Source: Candidatus Poseidoniaceae archaeon (GTDB lineage: Archaea > Thermoplasmatota > Poseidoniia > Poseidoniales > Poseidoniaceae). From it: a stretch of 13,011 nt of DNA. The notes beneath the pieces were generated by a model that was not told the DNA's origin, did not search any database, and saw nothing but the letters and a program-made list of their open reading frames with translations. Within the stretch, counting starts at the first letter, position 1; every line of letters begins with the position of its first letter. The stretch covers positions 1 through 13,011 of the forward strand of contig DUIP01000167.1 in the NCBI GenBank assembly GCA_013330285.1, written 5' to 3'. Below, piece by piece: positions 1-5,972 of the stretch. A program made the translations under genes and the position numbers.

Positions 1-497
1 TAGCCATCAGAGCCTGTCAAGGCCGCACTCGGAGCAACTGGAAGTGGGCGATGATTGAACTCATCTGGTTGACCAACATGTTGCCCAATTTTACTCACAT
101 TCGGTATCTCAATCAGAACATCTACATTCGCTTCAAAGGATTGTCGTTGTCGACCCCAAGCATTTCGAGAAATAGGTGCTTGAATGAATGGTGAATGGCC
201 AACGCCAGGAGAGGCTAACAGAATGGCACCTGCACATGTGCCTAAGACTGGACGGTCTAGATTGGAATTCATCCAAGCGAAAAGTGCAGGAAGCAATGCT
301 TCACTTTCACTCGCCTTACGCATTGCGGTTGATTCTCCACCCGGCAGGACCAGGCCATCAAGACTTGAATCGACTTGATCGCCACGGCGCAATTCGATGA
401 CTTCTACATCAACGCCCAGTTCAACAGCAGCACCATTGAGCGCCTCGATGTGCTCGTGACGGGCACCTTGCAACATTGCAAGCCCGATGCGCACCAT
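1..497 (-). CDS. pdxT: Pyridoxal 5'-phosphate synthase glutaminase subunit PdxT (partial, C-terminus off the left edge)
   Basis: Glutaminase subunit of the two-protein PLP synthase: it hydrolyses glutamine and channels ammonia to PdxS, which builds PLP from ribose 5-phosphate and glyceraldehyde 3-phosphate. The 165 visible residues begin MVRIGLAMLQGARHEH, matching the family N-terminus. PGGEST is at 52-57 and the nucleophile motif GTCAG at 86-90, with catalytic Cys88. An RNAWGRQ-type segment and SFEA follow. The His-x-Glu pair of the triad would lie beyond the window. I chose ATG at 497 because it gives the usual family start; ATG at 518 or 548 would add 7 or 17 residues. No Shine-Dalgarno is visible, so a leaderless message is possible. 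After SFEA, about 40 residues pass without the expected FIRAP segment, so this protein carries an insertion. It is divergent from the aminotransferase gene. PdxS is not in view. Confidence 0.9.
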   Translation of the reverse strand, partial: MVRIGLAMLQGARHEHIEALNGAAVELGVDVEVIELRRGDQVDSSLDGLVLPGGESTAMRKASESEALLPALFAWMNSNLDRPVLGTCAGAILLASPGVGHSPFIQAPISRNAWGRQRQSFEANVDVLIEIPNVSKIGQHVGQPDEFNHRPLPVAPSAALTGSDG

Positions 498-618
498 ACC
501 ACGTCCAAGTGACCCCATACTATGAGGTCGACGGATTCGCTTGTCCATGCCATGAGTCTTCAAAATTCAAAACCTTGAATGTGTGGTGTTGAAGAACCTC
601 CATGCAGTGCGTCATTCA
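498..618. promoter_or_regulatory. Divergent intergenic region between pdxT and the aminotransferase gene
   Basis: A gap of 121 bases separates two divergent genes and must contain both promoters. No convincing TTTATA-type box is visible. The clearest element is TTCAAAATTCA at 559-569 followed by CCTTGAA at 573-579; a close copy lies in the sufC/nfu gap. An in-frame GTG at 583 could extend the aminotransferase into this region. Confidence 0.5.
559..579 (+). promoter_or_regulatory. Candidate promoter/operator element, copy 1
   Basis: TTCAAAATTCA, then three bases, then CCTTGAA. The same two blocks, six bases apart, occur at 10449-10472 in the other main divergent gap. TTCAA and TTGAA form an inverted pair in each copy, as in a dimeric regulator site. 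The function is inferred. It could instead be a degenerate AT-rich promoter. Confidence 0.3.
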
Positions 619-1797
619 ATGGGCTACGATGATTGCTTCCTTGTCCCGGGGCCGGTTCGCATGGGCCAGCCATGCCTTGAAGCGATGGCAACACCCGTGA
701 TGACGGCCCGTGGCACTGAATTTCGTGACGTGATGGCCAAATTGAATTCGGGGCTCCGTTCCGCCTTCAATTTGTCACCGTCCTCTACAGATCGGAAAAC
801 AGAATCTTGGACTGGAGAAGATGGATACAAAGTCGTCGTTGTTTCTGGAAGTGGTACCGCTGCAATGGAGATGGTGATTGCGAACAGATTCCGAAGAAAT
901 GATTTGGTCCTTGTCCCAACGAATGGAAAATTTGGTGAACGAGTTGCTGAAATCTGTGATCGCTTCTGCAATGTCAAGCACCTCAAAGGTGAATGGGGGC
1001 GGGCATTTGATCTCGGAGAACTCGAGCGGCAATTGGAAAGAAAATGCTACGAAGCAGTGTTGATTTGCCATAATGAAACCAGTTCAGGAATCACACAGGA
1101 TGCGGAAGCCATCGCAGAGATGTGCGCTCGGCATGAAACCGCATTCATACTCGATGGTATTACTTCAGTCGGTGGCATGCCTGTTCATCCCGCTGATTGG
1201 CATGCCGAGGCCGTGGTTGTCGGAGCGCAAAAGTGCACTGCGGGACCATCGGGTATTGCTGCCATCGCCATCAATGAGCATTATGTCGAACGTGCAAAGG
1301 CAATCCGCGAACAGGGTGATTCAAACCCAACCTACTACCTTGATCTCATGTCTGCTTTGAAGAAGGGAGACGACGACCAAACCCCTTGGACTCCTGCAAT
1401 CAATCTTGCAATGGGCTGGGGCGCTGCACTTGAAGTTCTGAAAGAGGAAACAAATGAGGCACGGTGGAACAGGTGTGCTCATATGGCACATGGTGTAAGA
1501 AATCTCTTTTTGGACCTTGGATTTGAGTTACTGGCGGACCCTTCTGGGCGAAGCGCTTCAGTTACAGCCATTATGTATCCCGAAGGTATCGATGATACGT
1601 GGAGAACACGCCTCAAAGAGGAATTTGACACTCAAGTCATTGGTGCACAGGATCACCTCAAGGGTAAGATGTTCAGAGTTGGTTCGATGGGTGAAACCCC
1701 TGTAAGCGAGATGGTTGAAGGTTGCAAACGGATGATTGCATGCTTCAAAGCGTGTGGACATGACCTTCCAGAGGTCGATGTTGATTCATATTTCTGA
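619..1797 (+). CDS. Class V PLP-dependent aminotransferase (serine/alanine-glyoxylate/aspartate aminotransferase type)
   Basis: Fold-type I PLP enzyme of the small aminotransferase class V group, which moves amino groups between serine, alanine or aspartate and glyoxylate or pyruvate. In the 392-residue product, PGP (10-12) starts the substrate loop and SGSGTAAME (76-84) is the phosphate-binding segment. HNETSSG lies at 151-157, LDGITSVGG contains the pyridine-contacting Asp179, and GAQK places the Schiff-base lysine at 205. Length is typical. ATG 619 puts LVPGP eight residues in, as family members usually have; GTG 583 would add 12 residues with no homologous look. nadM follows nine bases downstream in an apparent operon. 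The exact amino donor cannot be read from sequence. Gene position beside pdxT links PLP supply and PLP use, although the two are divergent. Confidence 0.88.
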   Translation: MGYDDCFLVPGPVRMGQPCLEAMATPVMTARGTEFRDVMAKLNSGLRSAFNLSPSSTDRKTESWTGEDGYKVVVVSGSGTAAMEMVIANRFRRNDLVLVPTNGKFGERVAEICDRFCNVKHLKGEWGRAFDLGELERQLERKCYEAVLICHNETSSGITQDAEAIAEMCARHETAFILDGITSVGGMPVHPADWHAEAVVVGAQKCTAGPSGIAAIAINEHYVERAKAIREQGDSNPTYYLDLMSALKKGDDDQTPWTPAINLAMGWGAALEVLKEETNEARWNRCAHMAHGVRNLFLDLGFELLADPSGRSASVTAIMYPEGIDDTWRTRLKEEFDTQVIGAQDHLKGKMFRVGSMGETPVSEMVEGCKRMIACFKACGHDLPEVDVDSYF

Positions 1798-1800
1798 GGT
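1796..1800 (+). promoter_or_regulatory. Shine-Dalgarno of nadM overlapping the upstream stop codon
   Basis: GAGGT overlaps the TGA stop of the aminotransferase and sits six bases before the nadM ATG. It supports translation of nadM from a shared transcript. Confidence 0.6.
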
Positions 1801-1806
1801 AGAATC

Positions 1807-2355
1807 ATGACTCGTGCCATCGTATTGGGTCGTTTTCAACCGTTCCACAAAGGCCATGCGTACCTGGTGATGCAAGCGGCATTGGTCCATCCGAACCAAC
1901 CGGTAATGGTCGCCATAGGCTCTGCGAAAAAGGAATGGGAGCCGGATAACCCATGGTCTGCTGAAGAACGAGCTGCTATGATTTCGGCTTGGGCTGAAGC
2001 AGAGCAAATCGAGATTGAAACTTGTTTGATTGAAGATATCAATGACCCGCCGAATTGGGTAGCGCACGCACGAAGATCGCACGGTGAAGGTACCTTGGTC
2101 ACCTCGGATGAACCTACTTCAAGATTGTACAAAGACGATTCATTTCCAGTTCATGATCTGCCATTGAGTGAACGCGAACGGTTCGAAGGATGGCGAGTAC
2201 GCCAAACTGCAAAGATGCTCTCAACGGTCTATGATGACGAGGCGGTGCGGGAAGTCTTGAACACGAGTGTGCCGGAGTCAGTCGTCGATTGGTTGATTTC
2301 CAATGATGCATTGTTTCGACTTTCCACCTTCGAAACAGGTGTTCATGCAGGTTGA
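1807..2355 (+). CDS. nadM: Archaeal-type nicotinamide-nucleotide adenylyltransferase
   Basis: Joins NMN (or nicotinate mononucleotide) and ATP to give NAD(+) or its deamido form, the last common step of NAD synthesis. It is a nucleotidyltransferase-fold protein of 182 residues; archaeal NadM is usually about 170. GRFQPFHKGH at 8-17 carries the HxGH-class ATP motif exactly as in characterised archaeal enzymes. The stretch WSAEERAAMI follows the usual spacing and resembles the FTAGERILMI region of the Methanocaldococcus enzyme. The second nucleotide-binding motif, normally SGTxIR in archaea, appears here as EGWRVR (127-132): Gly and the last Arg are kept, Ser and Thr are not. Its stop codon abuts the stop of the converging lysine-rich gene with no gap. 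Family assignment is firm, but full activity is less certain because of the altered motif. Confidence 0.9.
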   Translation: MTRAIVLGRFQPFHKGHAYLVMQAALVHPNQPVMVAIGSAKKEWEPDNPWSAEERAAMISAWAEAEQIEIETCLIEDINDPPNWVAHARRSHGEGTLVTSDEPTSRLYKDDSFPVHDLPLSERERFEGWRVRQTAKMLSTVYDDEAVREVLNTSVPESVVDWLISNDALFRLSTFETGVHAG

Positions 2356-2637
2356 TTATTTCCTGAAGAGTTTCTTCTTCACGTCTTTCTTGACCTGTTC
2401 TTTCACCACTTCTCTTACCTTTGCCTCGGCTTTTGCTTTGACCGTCTCTGAAAGTTCAGAGGCTTTCTTCTTTGCCGCTTCTTTGAGTGGTTTTGTCGCT
2501 TCGTCGATGACATTCCTTTTCATAGCTCCCGCTGCTTCTTTCGTTGCAGTTTTTGCTGCTTTTCCAGCAGCATTGCTCGCTTTGCTCGCCACTTTACCTG
2601 CAAATTTCTTGACCATGGGGCGCTCTTTGCGCTCCAT
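2356..2637 (-). CDS. Small lysine/alanine-rich basic protein (histone H1-like or LEA-like), unknown function
   Basis: Predicted protein of 93 residues from ATG 2637, or 86 from ATG 2616 (start MVKKFAGK); a GTG at 2640 is also possible. From the inner start, about 27% of residues are Lys and about 21% Ala. There is no Cys, Trp, Tyr or His and only one Pro. The middle is a run of Ala/Lys/Glu suited to long amphipathic helices (for example KAKAEAKVREVVKEQ), ending in a basic KKLFRK tail. Composition resembles histone H1 tails, bacterial H1-like nucleoid proteins, and group 3 LEA or apolipoprotein-like stress proteins; none can be assigned. It follows grpE by 18 bases on the same strand, so it is probably co-transcribed, which fits a stress or nucleoid role. 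Coding is supported by the strong residue bias and tight packing. Confidence 0.7.
   Translation of the reverse strand: MERKERPMVKKFAGKVASKASNAAGKAAKTATKEAAGAMKRNVIDEATKPLKEAAKKKASELSETVKAKAEAKVREVVKEQVKKDVKKKLFRK
2371..2406 (+). terminator. Possible T-rich termination tract for nadM, antisense to the lysine-rich gene
   Basis: Lysine codons on the minus strand give the plus strand several T-rich runs (TTTCTTCTTC, TCTTTCTTG, TGTTCTTTC) starting 15 bases after the nadM stop. Archaeal intrinsic termination relies on U-rich tracts, so these could end the nadM transcript within the opposing gene. This is inferred from composition only. Confidence 0.25.
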
Positions 2638-2655
2638 CACAAGAACGTTTGGCCG

Positions 2656-3204
2656 TTAATCTTCAGAGGCGACGACAACACGAGCGGCTGTCAATACGCG
2701 TTGTTTGTACATGTAGCCGGCTTCAAGAACATCAACAACGTGACCCGCAGCAAAAGCATCTGAGGCAGGGATGGTCGTGATGGCCTCCATTTTTGCAGGG
2801 TCGAATTTTTGCCCCTTTGCATCAATGGCGACAACCCCATCCGCTTGGAGTTCATGCCACATCTTGTTTCGAGTGAGGCGAAGACCTTGAGCCATAGGCC
2901 CCTCATCTTCCTCACCTACGTTGGCGAGTGCTCGATCGACATCACCAAGCACAGTAAGCATTCTGCGTGCGAGCCCCATACCACTGTACTGGATCAATTC
3001 TGCCTTTTCAGCCATGAGTCTTTTGCGGACATTCTGAATCTCAGCATCCTTGTAAGCGATTTCATTTTCTGCCTTTTCTGCGCGTTCAAGAGCAACTTCC
3101 AACGGATCTTGAACTTCGACTTCGGCCTCTTCGCCAACATCCATTGTTTCCATTCCTTCTTCGATGACGGGCACCTCGTCATCGACGACATCGTCTTCGC
3201 TCAT
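2656..3204 (-). CDS. grpE: GrpE, nucleotide exchange factor of DnaK
   Basis: Co-chaperone that releases ADP from DnaK. The 182-residue product from ATG 3204 has the usual GrpE order: an acidic, probably disordered N-terminus (1-32), a long charged coiled coil (about 33-75), a helical middle, and the C-terminal beta domain (about 124-180). The latter carries the family signature around FDPAKMEAI and the GHVVDVLEAGYMYKQRVL segment. An in-frame ATG at 3273 would add 23 residues (MEPKRVPQ...) and overlap the upstream gene by 31 bases. It has a GGGGT eight bases before it, so that start cannot be excluded; I preferred MSEDDVVDD as the more GrpE-like beginning. dnaK and dnaJ are not in the window. 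Archaea are generally thought to have acquired this chaperone set from bacteria. Confidence 0.9.
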   Translation of the reverse strand: MSEDDVVDDEVPVIEEGMETMDVGEEAEVEVQDPLEVALERAEKAENEIAYKDAEIQNVRKRLMAEKAELIQYSGMGLARRMLTVLGDVDRALANVGEEDEGPMAQGLRLTRNKMWHELQADGVVAIDAKGQKFDPAKMEAITTIPASDAFAAGHVVDVLEAGYMYKQRVLTAARVVVASED

Positions 3205-3242
3205 GATTTCGGCGTGAAGGAAGTGGTCTTTGAACCCCTCGT

Positions 3243-3923
3243 TCAAGGTTTGAGGAACGCGCTTAGGTTCCATACCCCATGACCCCAGTCTGCAGCCCTC
3301 AAATGTTCACGACCAACAATACCGACAAGTCGGTCCTCACTGACCCAACGATTGACTGTGTGAACCATCGTGCGGCTTGCACGATGATGTGCCTCATAGG
3401 TTGGCAAGATCTTCGGATCCTCTTTTTCATCGAGCGTCTCACCGAGTTCTTTCCTTCGCTCCATCCAATCAAAGCAAACCGAATCTGCGAATTCGTCTTC
3501 AGGAATGCCAGTGAGTTTCGTGCACACATCATGCCATGTTGTTTCACTGTACAAGGCATCGACATGAGCCACCTGTTCATTCAACGCTACGTCAAGATAG
3601 AGAAAAGCTCGACCCTCCCACACTTCCCATGACCCTACGCTTGCGTATTTCATGAGATGAAGAAGTCCTTCCTCACCCTCACTTAGATTCCGAAGAGCCT
3701 CGATCAAAGGTGTCTCTGGTTCCATAGTGCACGAATCCATCCAATCGAGAAGTTCAGCTTCACCATCGATGTCAAAGCTGCGTTTTAGGCGCGGGTCTCC
3801 TTCTGGACGCTGGTTTCGAAATGTACCCTTTTCCATGCCGGCGTACAACTCGTGCCATGTGCAATCCAAAAGAGATTGGAGCGAGGGCTCATCGACGAGG
3901 AGCACCACCAATTCAAGGCCCAT
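3243..3923 (-). CDS. Conserved-looking hypothetical protein, 226 residues
   Basis: I do not recognise this family with confidence. The protein is acidic and rich in Trp (nine or so) and Leu, with no signal peptide, clear membrane segment or Cys cluster. The C-terminal part contains two neighbouring His (EAHHRAS), an R-x-x-M, and LVGIVGREHLRA, where GREH fits the G-x-x-H motif of the TraB/TIKI family. The first G-x-x-H motif, normally near the N-terminus of TraB proteins, is missing, so the resemblance is weak. The ATG at 3923 is the only good start. It begins the minus-strand cluster with grpE and the lysine-rich protein, so a proteostasis or stress link is possible but unsupported. Its reading frame overlaps the longer grpE start. 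Confidence 0.7.
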   Translation of the reverse strand: MGLELVVLLVDEPSLQSLLDCTWHELYAGMEKGTFRNQRPEGDPRLKRSFDIDGEAELLDWMDSCTMEPETPLIEALRNLSEGEEGLLHLMKYASVGSWEVWEGRAFLYLDVALNEQVAHVDALYSETTWHDVCTKLTGIPEDEFADSVCFDWMERRKELGETLDEKEDPKILPTYEAHHRASRTMVHTVNRWVSEDRLVGIVGREHLRAADWGHGVWNLSAFLKP

Positions 3924-3951
3924 GGGACAAGCGTAGCGCCCGACCCGTTTG

Positions 3952-4104
3952 ATGGCATCGGCTCAAAGAGACATCATCGGGAGCCCCCACACCTTTGAAA
4001 TCACGGAGATAAAGCACGACTCTGCACTCAATTTGGAGCACATGAAAGTAGACTGCACTGAGGAACACTTCAACAGCATTGAAGAATGCGGGCCGCGCCG
4101 TTGA
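3952..4104 (+). CDS. Possible small protein of 50 residues upstream of the DRG GTPase
   Basis: An uninterrupted frame from ATG 3952 to TGA 4104 encodes a mixed, slightly acidic peptide (MASAQRDIIGSP at the start, EECGPRR at the end) with two Cys and four His. It ends 17 bases before the GTPase start, and the GTPase Shine-Dalgarno lies in that gap. An internal ATG at 4042 has GGAG four bases before it and would give 20 residues. A frame this long can occur by chance (roughly one in ten), and the region must also carry promoters, so this is only a candidate. Confidence 0.25.
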   Translation: MASAQRDIIGSPHTFEITEIKHDSALNLEHMKVDCTEEHFNSIEECGPRR

Positions 4105-4108
4105 TTAC

Positions 4109-4113
4109 GGAGG
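4109..4113 (+). promoter_or_regulatory. Shine-Dalgarno that fixes the GTG start of the DRG GTPase
   Basis: GGAGG lies eight bases before GTG 4122 and is the strongest ribosome-binding site in this part of the window. It excludes the upstream ATG at 4086, which would place this site inside the coding region. Confidence 0.7.
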
Positions 4114-4121
4114 GTTTTGTC

Positions 4122-5237
4122 GTGGCCACGATTAAGGAGCAAATCGAATTGATTCGCGCCGAGATTGACAAGACTCAAAAAAACAAGGCCACAAACGCCC
4201 ACATTGGTAAACTGAAAGCAAAAATCGCTCAGTTGAAAATCAAGGAAGAAAAGGCACACGCACACTCCAAAGCGAGTGGTGGCGGTAAAGGCTTCGAAGT
4301 CAAAAAATCAGGTGATGCCACCGTTGCATTGGTTGGTTTCCCATCCGTCGGTAAGTCGACACTTATCTCCAAAGTAACCGACGCACATTCCGAGGCAGCG
4401 GGATATGCGTTCACAACCTTGACCTGTATCCCAGGTGTCATGGAGCACCGAGGTGCAAAAATTCAGATCCTCGATTTGCCTGGTCTGATCAAGGGTGCAG
4501 CAGAAGGAAAGGGACGCGGACGAGAGATTCTCAATGTCATCCGTAGTGCAGATATGGTCTTGTACATCGTGGATCCATTCCAAGATGCACACTTTAACGT
4601 CCTTCATCGAGAATTGCACAATGCGGGTTTACGCTTGAATGAAACCCGCCCTCCAGTGTTCATCAAGCGAACAGAGCGAGGCGGCATTGACGTACGTACC
4701 ACGGTTGAACAAACTCACCTCACCAATGAGGAAATGGGTGATATCATCAGATCGTTTGGATTTACATCTGCCATTGTGACACTTAGAAACGATACCACCG
4801 CTGAACAAATCGTTGACTGTTTAGCACAAAACCGGATTTATGAAAAGGCAGTTATTGCCATCAACAAAATTGACATTGCATCGGAAGAAGAAATCCTTAA
4901 CGCCCGTTCAAACCTTCCTCAAGATTGGCCTGTCATGAGGATCTCAGCGTTCAAAGACATTGGACTGGACGAGCTCAAGGACTTCATCTATGACAACCTC
5001 GGTTTCATGCGGGTATTTTTGAAGCCGCAAGGCCAAGAAGCCGACCTTGAAGAGCCTTTGATCGTCAAAGATGATTCGACCGTTGAGCACATCTGCAACA
5101 AACTGCACCGTGATTTTGTTCGAAAGTTCCGTTATGCACGTGTCAAAGGACCAAGCGCAAAATTCGATTGGCAACGGGTGGGATTGGACCACCTGTTGAA
5201 GGATGGCGATTTGCTGACGATTGTTGTCAAACGTTGA
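4122..5237 (+). CDS. DRG-family GTPase (Obg-like) with C-terminal TGS domain
   Basis: Ribosome-associated translation GTPase of the archaeal/eukaryotic DRG (Rbg) branch of the Obg superfamily. The 371-residue product begins MATIKEQIELIRAEI and continues into a Lys-rich helical hairpin with KNKATNAHIGKLKAK, typical of DRG N-termini. G1 is GFPSVGKST (72-80), G3 is DLPGLIKGAAEGKGRG (from 118), G4 is NKID (248-251) and G5 is SAF (275-277). The S5D2-type insertion follows G3, and a TGS domain runs from about 296 to the end. Length is close to the usual 365-370. The GTG start is supported by GGAGG eight bases upstream and by homology. The gene converges on sufT with three bases between the stop codons. 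All nucleotide-binding motifs are intact. Confidence 0.95.
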   Translation: MATIKEQIELIRAEIDKTQKNKATNAHIGKLKAKIAQLKIKEEKAHAHSKASGGGKGFEVKKSGDATVALVGFPSVGKSTLISKVTDAHSEAAGYAFTTLTCIPGVMEHRGAKIQILDLPGLIKGAAEGKGRGREILNVIRSADMVLYIVDPFQDAHFNVLHRELHNAGLRLNETRPPVFIKRTERGGIDVRTTVEQTHLTNEEMGDIIRSFGFTSAIVTLRNDTTAEQIVDCLAQNRIYEKAVIAINKIDIASEEEILNARSNLPQDWPVMRISAFKDIGLDELKDFIYDNLGFMRVFLKPQGQEADLEEPLIVKDDSTVEHICNKLHRDFVRKFRYARVKGPSAKFDWQRVGLDHLLKDGDLLTIVVKR

Positions 5238-5240
5238 TGC

Positions 5241-5558
5241 TTAATCCCATATTCCCATGTCCATACGGGCATCTTCTGTTGCGTGGATTTTAGGATCCCA
5301 ACGAGGTGACCAGACAAGGTTGATGTGAACCGAATCCAAACCGTCAGTCAAGAGCGCTGCTCGGTGAGCTGCCGCCATGATTTCGGGCGCTGCTGGGCAC
5401 CCGGGCGAGGTCAACGTGAGATCGATTTCTGCATGTGTCCCATCATCCCTCGACTCGAATCTCACATCATAGACCAAACCGAGTTCAACAATGGACAATT
5501 CCAACTCAGGATCTTCAACTTCGTCAAGGTGGTTCATCACGTCTTCCTTTTCAACCAT
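5241..5558 (-). CDS. sufT: SufT/MIP18-family (DUF59) Fe-S assembly factor
   Basis: Small Fe-S maturation protein of the DUF59/MIP18/PaaD group, thought to help load or deliver clusters to target proteins. The 105 residues contain the family's hallmark features: DPELELSIVELGLVYDV near 16-32, the SPGCP motif with the conserved Cys54, and NLVWSPRWDP followed by ARMDMG near the C-terminus. Start ATG 5558 directly follows the sufE stop codon (5559-5561) with no gap, and a GGTGGA sits just inside the sufE end, so translation is probably coupled. It is the last gene of the suf operon and converges on the GTPase gene. No frame disruption or missing key residue is seen. Confidence 0.92.
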   Translation of the reverse strand: MVEKEDVMNHLDEVEDPELELSIVELGLVYDVRFESRDDGTHAEIDLTLTSPGCPAAPEIMAAAHRAALLTDGLDSVHINLVWSPRWDPKIHATEDARMDMGIWD

Positions 5559-5972
5559 CTATTCCACCAACCCTCGTATCTCCAGCATGACCTTATCGAA
5601 CATGTTTCTAAAACCATTCGAACGGCTTGGAGAAAGCGAATTTAGGATGCCCATCTCTTGGGCGAATTCTGGAGAAAGCAGCAAGGCTTGAGCGGGAGCG
5701 CTTCCGTTAATGGCGATGGTTAAGATCCCCATGAGTCCTTGGACGAGTTGTGCATCAGCGCCACCTGCCATGAGCACTTTGCCATCATCGAGGCGAACCT
5801 GAACATGTGCTTCAGATTGACAGCCGTGTATACGGGTTGAATCCGACCAATCTTCCACCGGGAATGCAACAACTTCATCTGCCATTTCAAACACCATTTC
5901 AAGGCGTTCCATCTGGTCTTCGACTTCCCGAAATTCCTCAATCAATTCCAACAATTGGACAGGGTATGTCAT
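5559..5972 (-). CDS. sufE: SufE, sulfur-acceptor protein for SufS
   Basis: Accepts persulfide sulfur from the SufS cysteine and passes it to SufB. From ATG 5972 the protein has 137 residues and the standard SufE core: an N-terminal helical segment (YPVQLLELIEEF), then IHGCQSEAHVQV with the sulfur-accepting Cys at position 51, the same number as in E. coli SufE. The C-terminal helical half carries the GLMGILTIAINGSAP segment. The ATG overlaps the sufS stop as ATGA, which fixes this start. A longer frame reaching 6101 lies inside sufS and adds 43 residues unlike SufE. SufE is uncommon in archaea, so its presence suggests the operon came from bacteria. Confidence 0.93.
   Translation of the reverse strand: MTYPVQLLELIEEFREVEDQMERLEMVFEMADEVVAFPVEDWSDSTRIHGCQSEAHVQVRLDDGKVLMAGGADAQLVQGLMGILTIAINGSAPAQALLLSPEFAQEMGILNSLSPSRSNGFRNMFDKVMLEIRGLVE

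Larger units (their letters stand above)
3924..4121. promoter_or_regulatory. Divergent gap between the hypothetical gene and the DRG GTPase gene
   Basis: These 198 bases must hold the minus-strand promoter for the hypothetical/grpE cluster and probably the plus-strand promoter for the GTPase. Visible contents are a 50-codon open frame (3952-4104), the sequence CTTTATC on the minus strand near 4009-4015 as a weak box A candidate, and the GTPase Shine-Dalgarno at 4109-4113. No RNA gene or repeat is seen. Confidence 0.4.

Noticed and set aside
184..400. Two short plus-strand frames at the left end
   Set aside because: They lie antisense to pdxT, whose minus-strand frame carries clear family motifs (PGGEST, GTCAG).
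2303..2659. Plus-strand frame that looks like a small hydrophobic membrane protein
   Set aside because: It is the antisense reading of the lysine/alanine-rich gene; lysine codons read backwards give Phe/Leu/Ser, and alanine codons give Ala/Ser/Cys. The hydrophobicity is an artefact.
2809..3282. 157-codon plus-strand frame
   Set aside because: Antisense to grpE, with Cys/Phe/His-rich composition and no recognisable domain.
4086..4121. ATG 4086 as the start of the DRG GTPase
   Set aside because: The GGAGG at 4109-4113 and homology (MATIKEQIELI) place the start at GTG 4122.
3963..4265. 100-codon minus-strand frame rich in Cys and Phe
   Set aside because: Antisense to the Lys/Glu-rich N-terminal helices of the DRG GTPase; no domain and no ribosome site.
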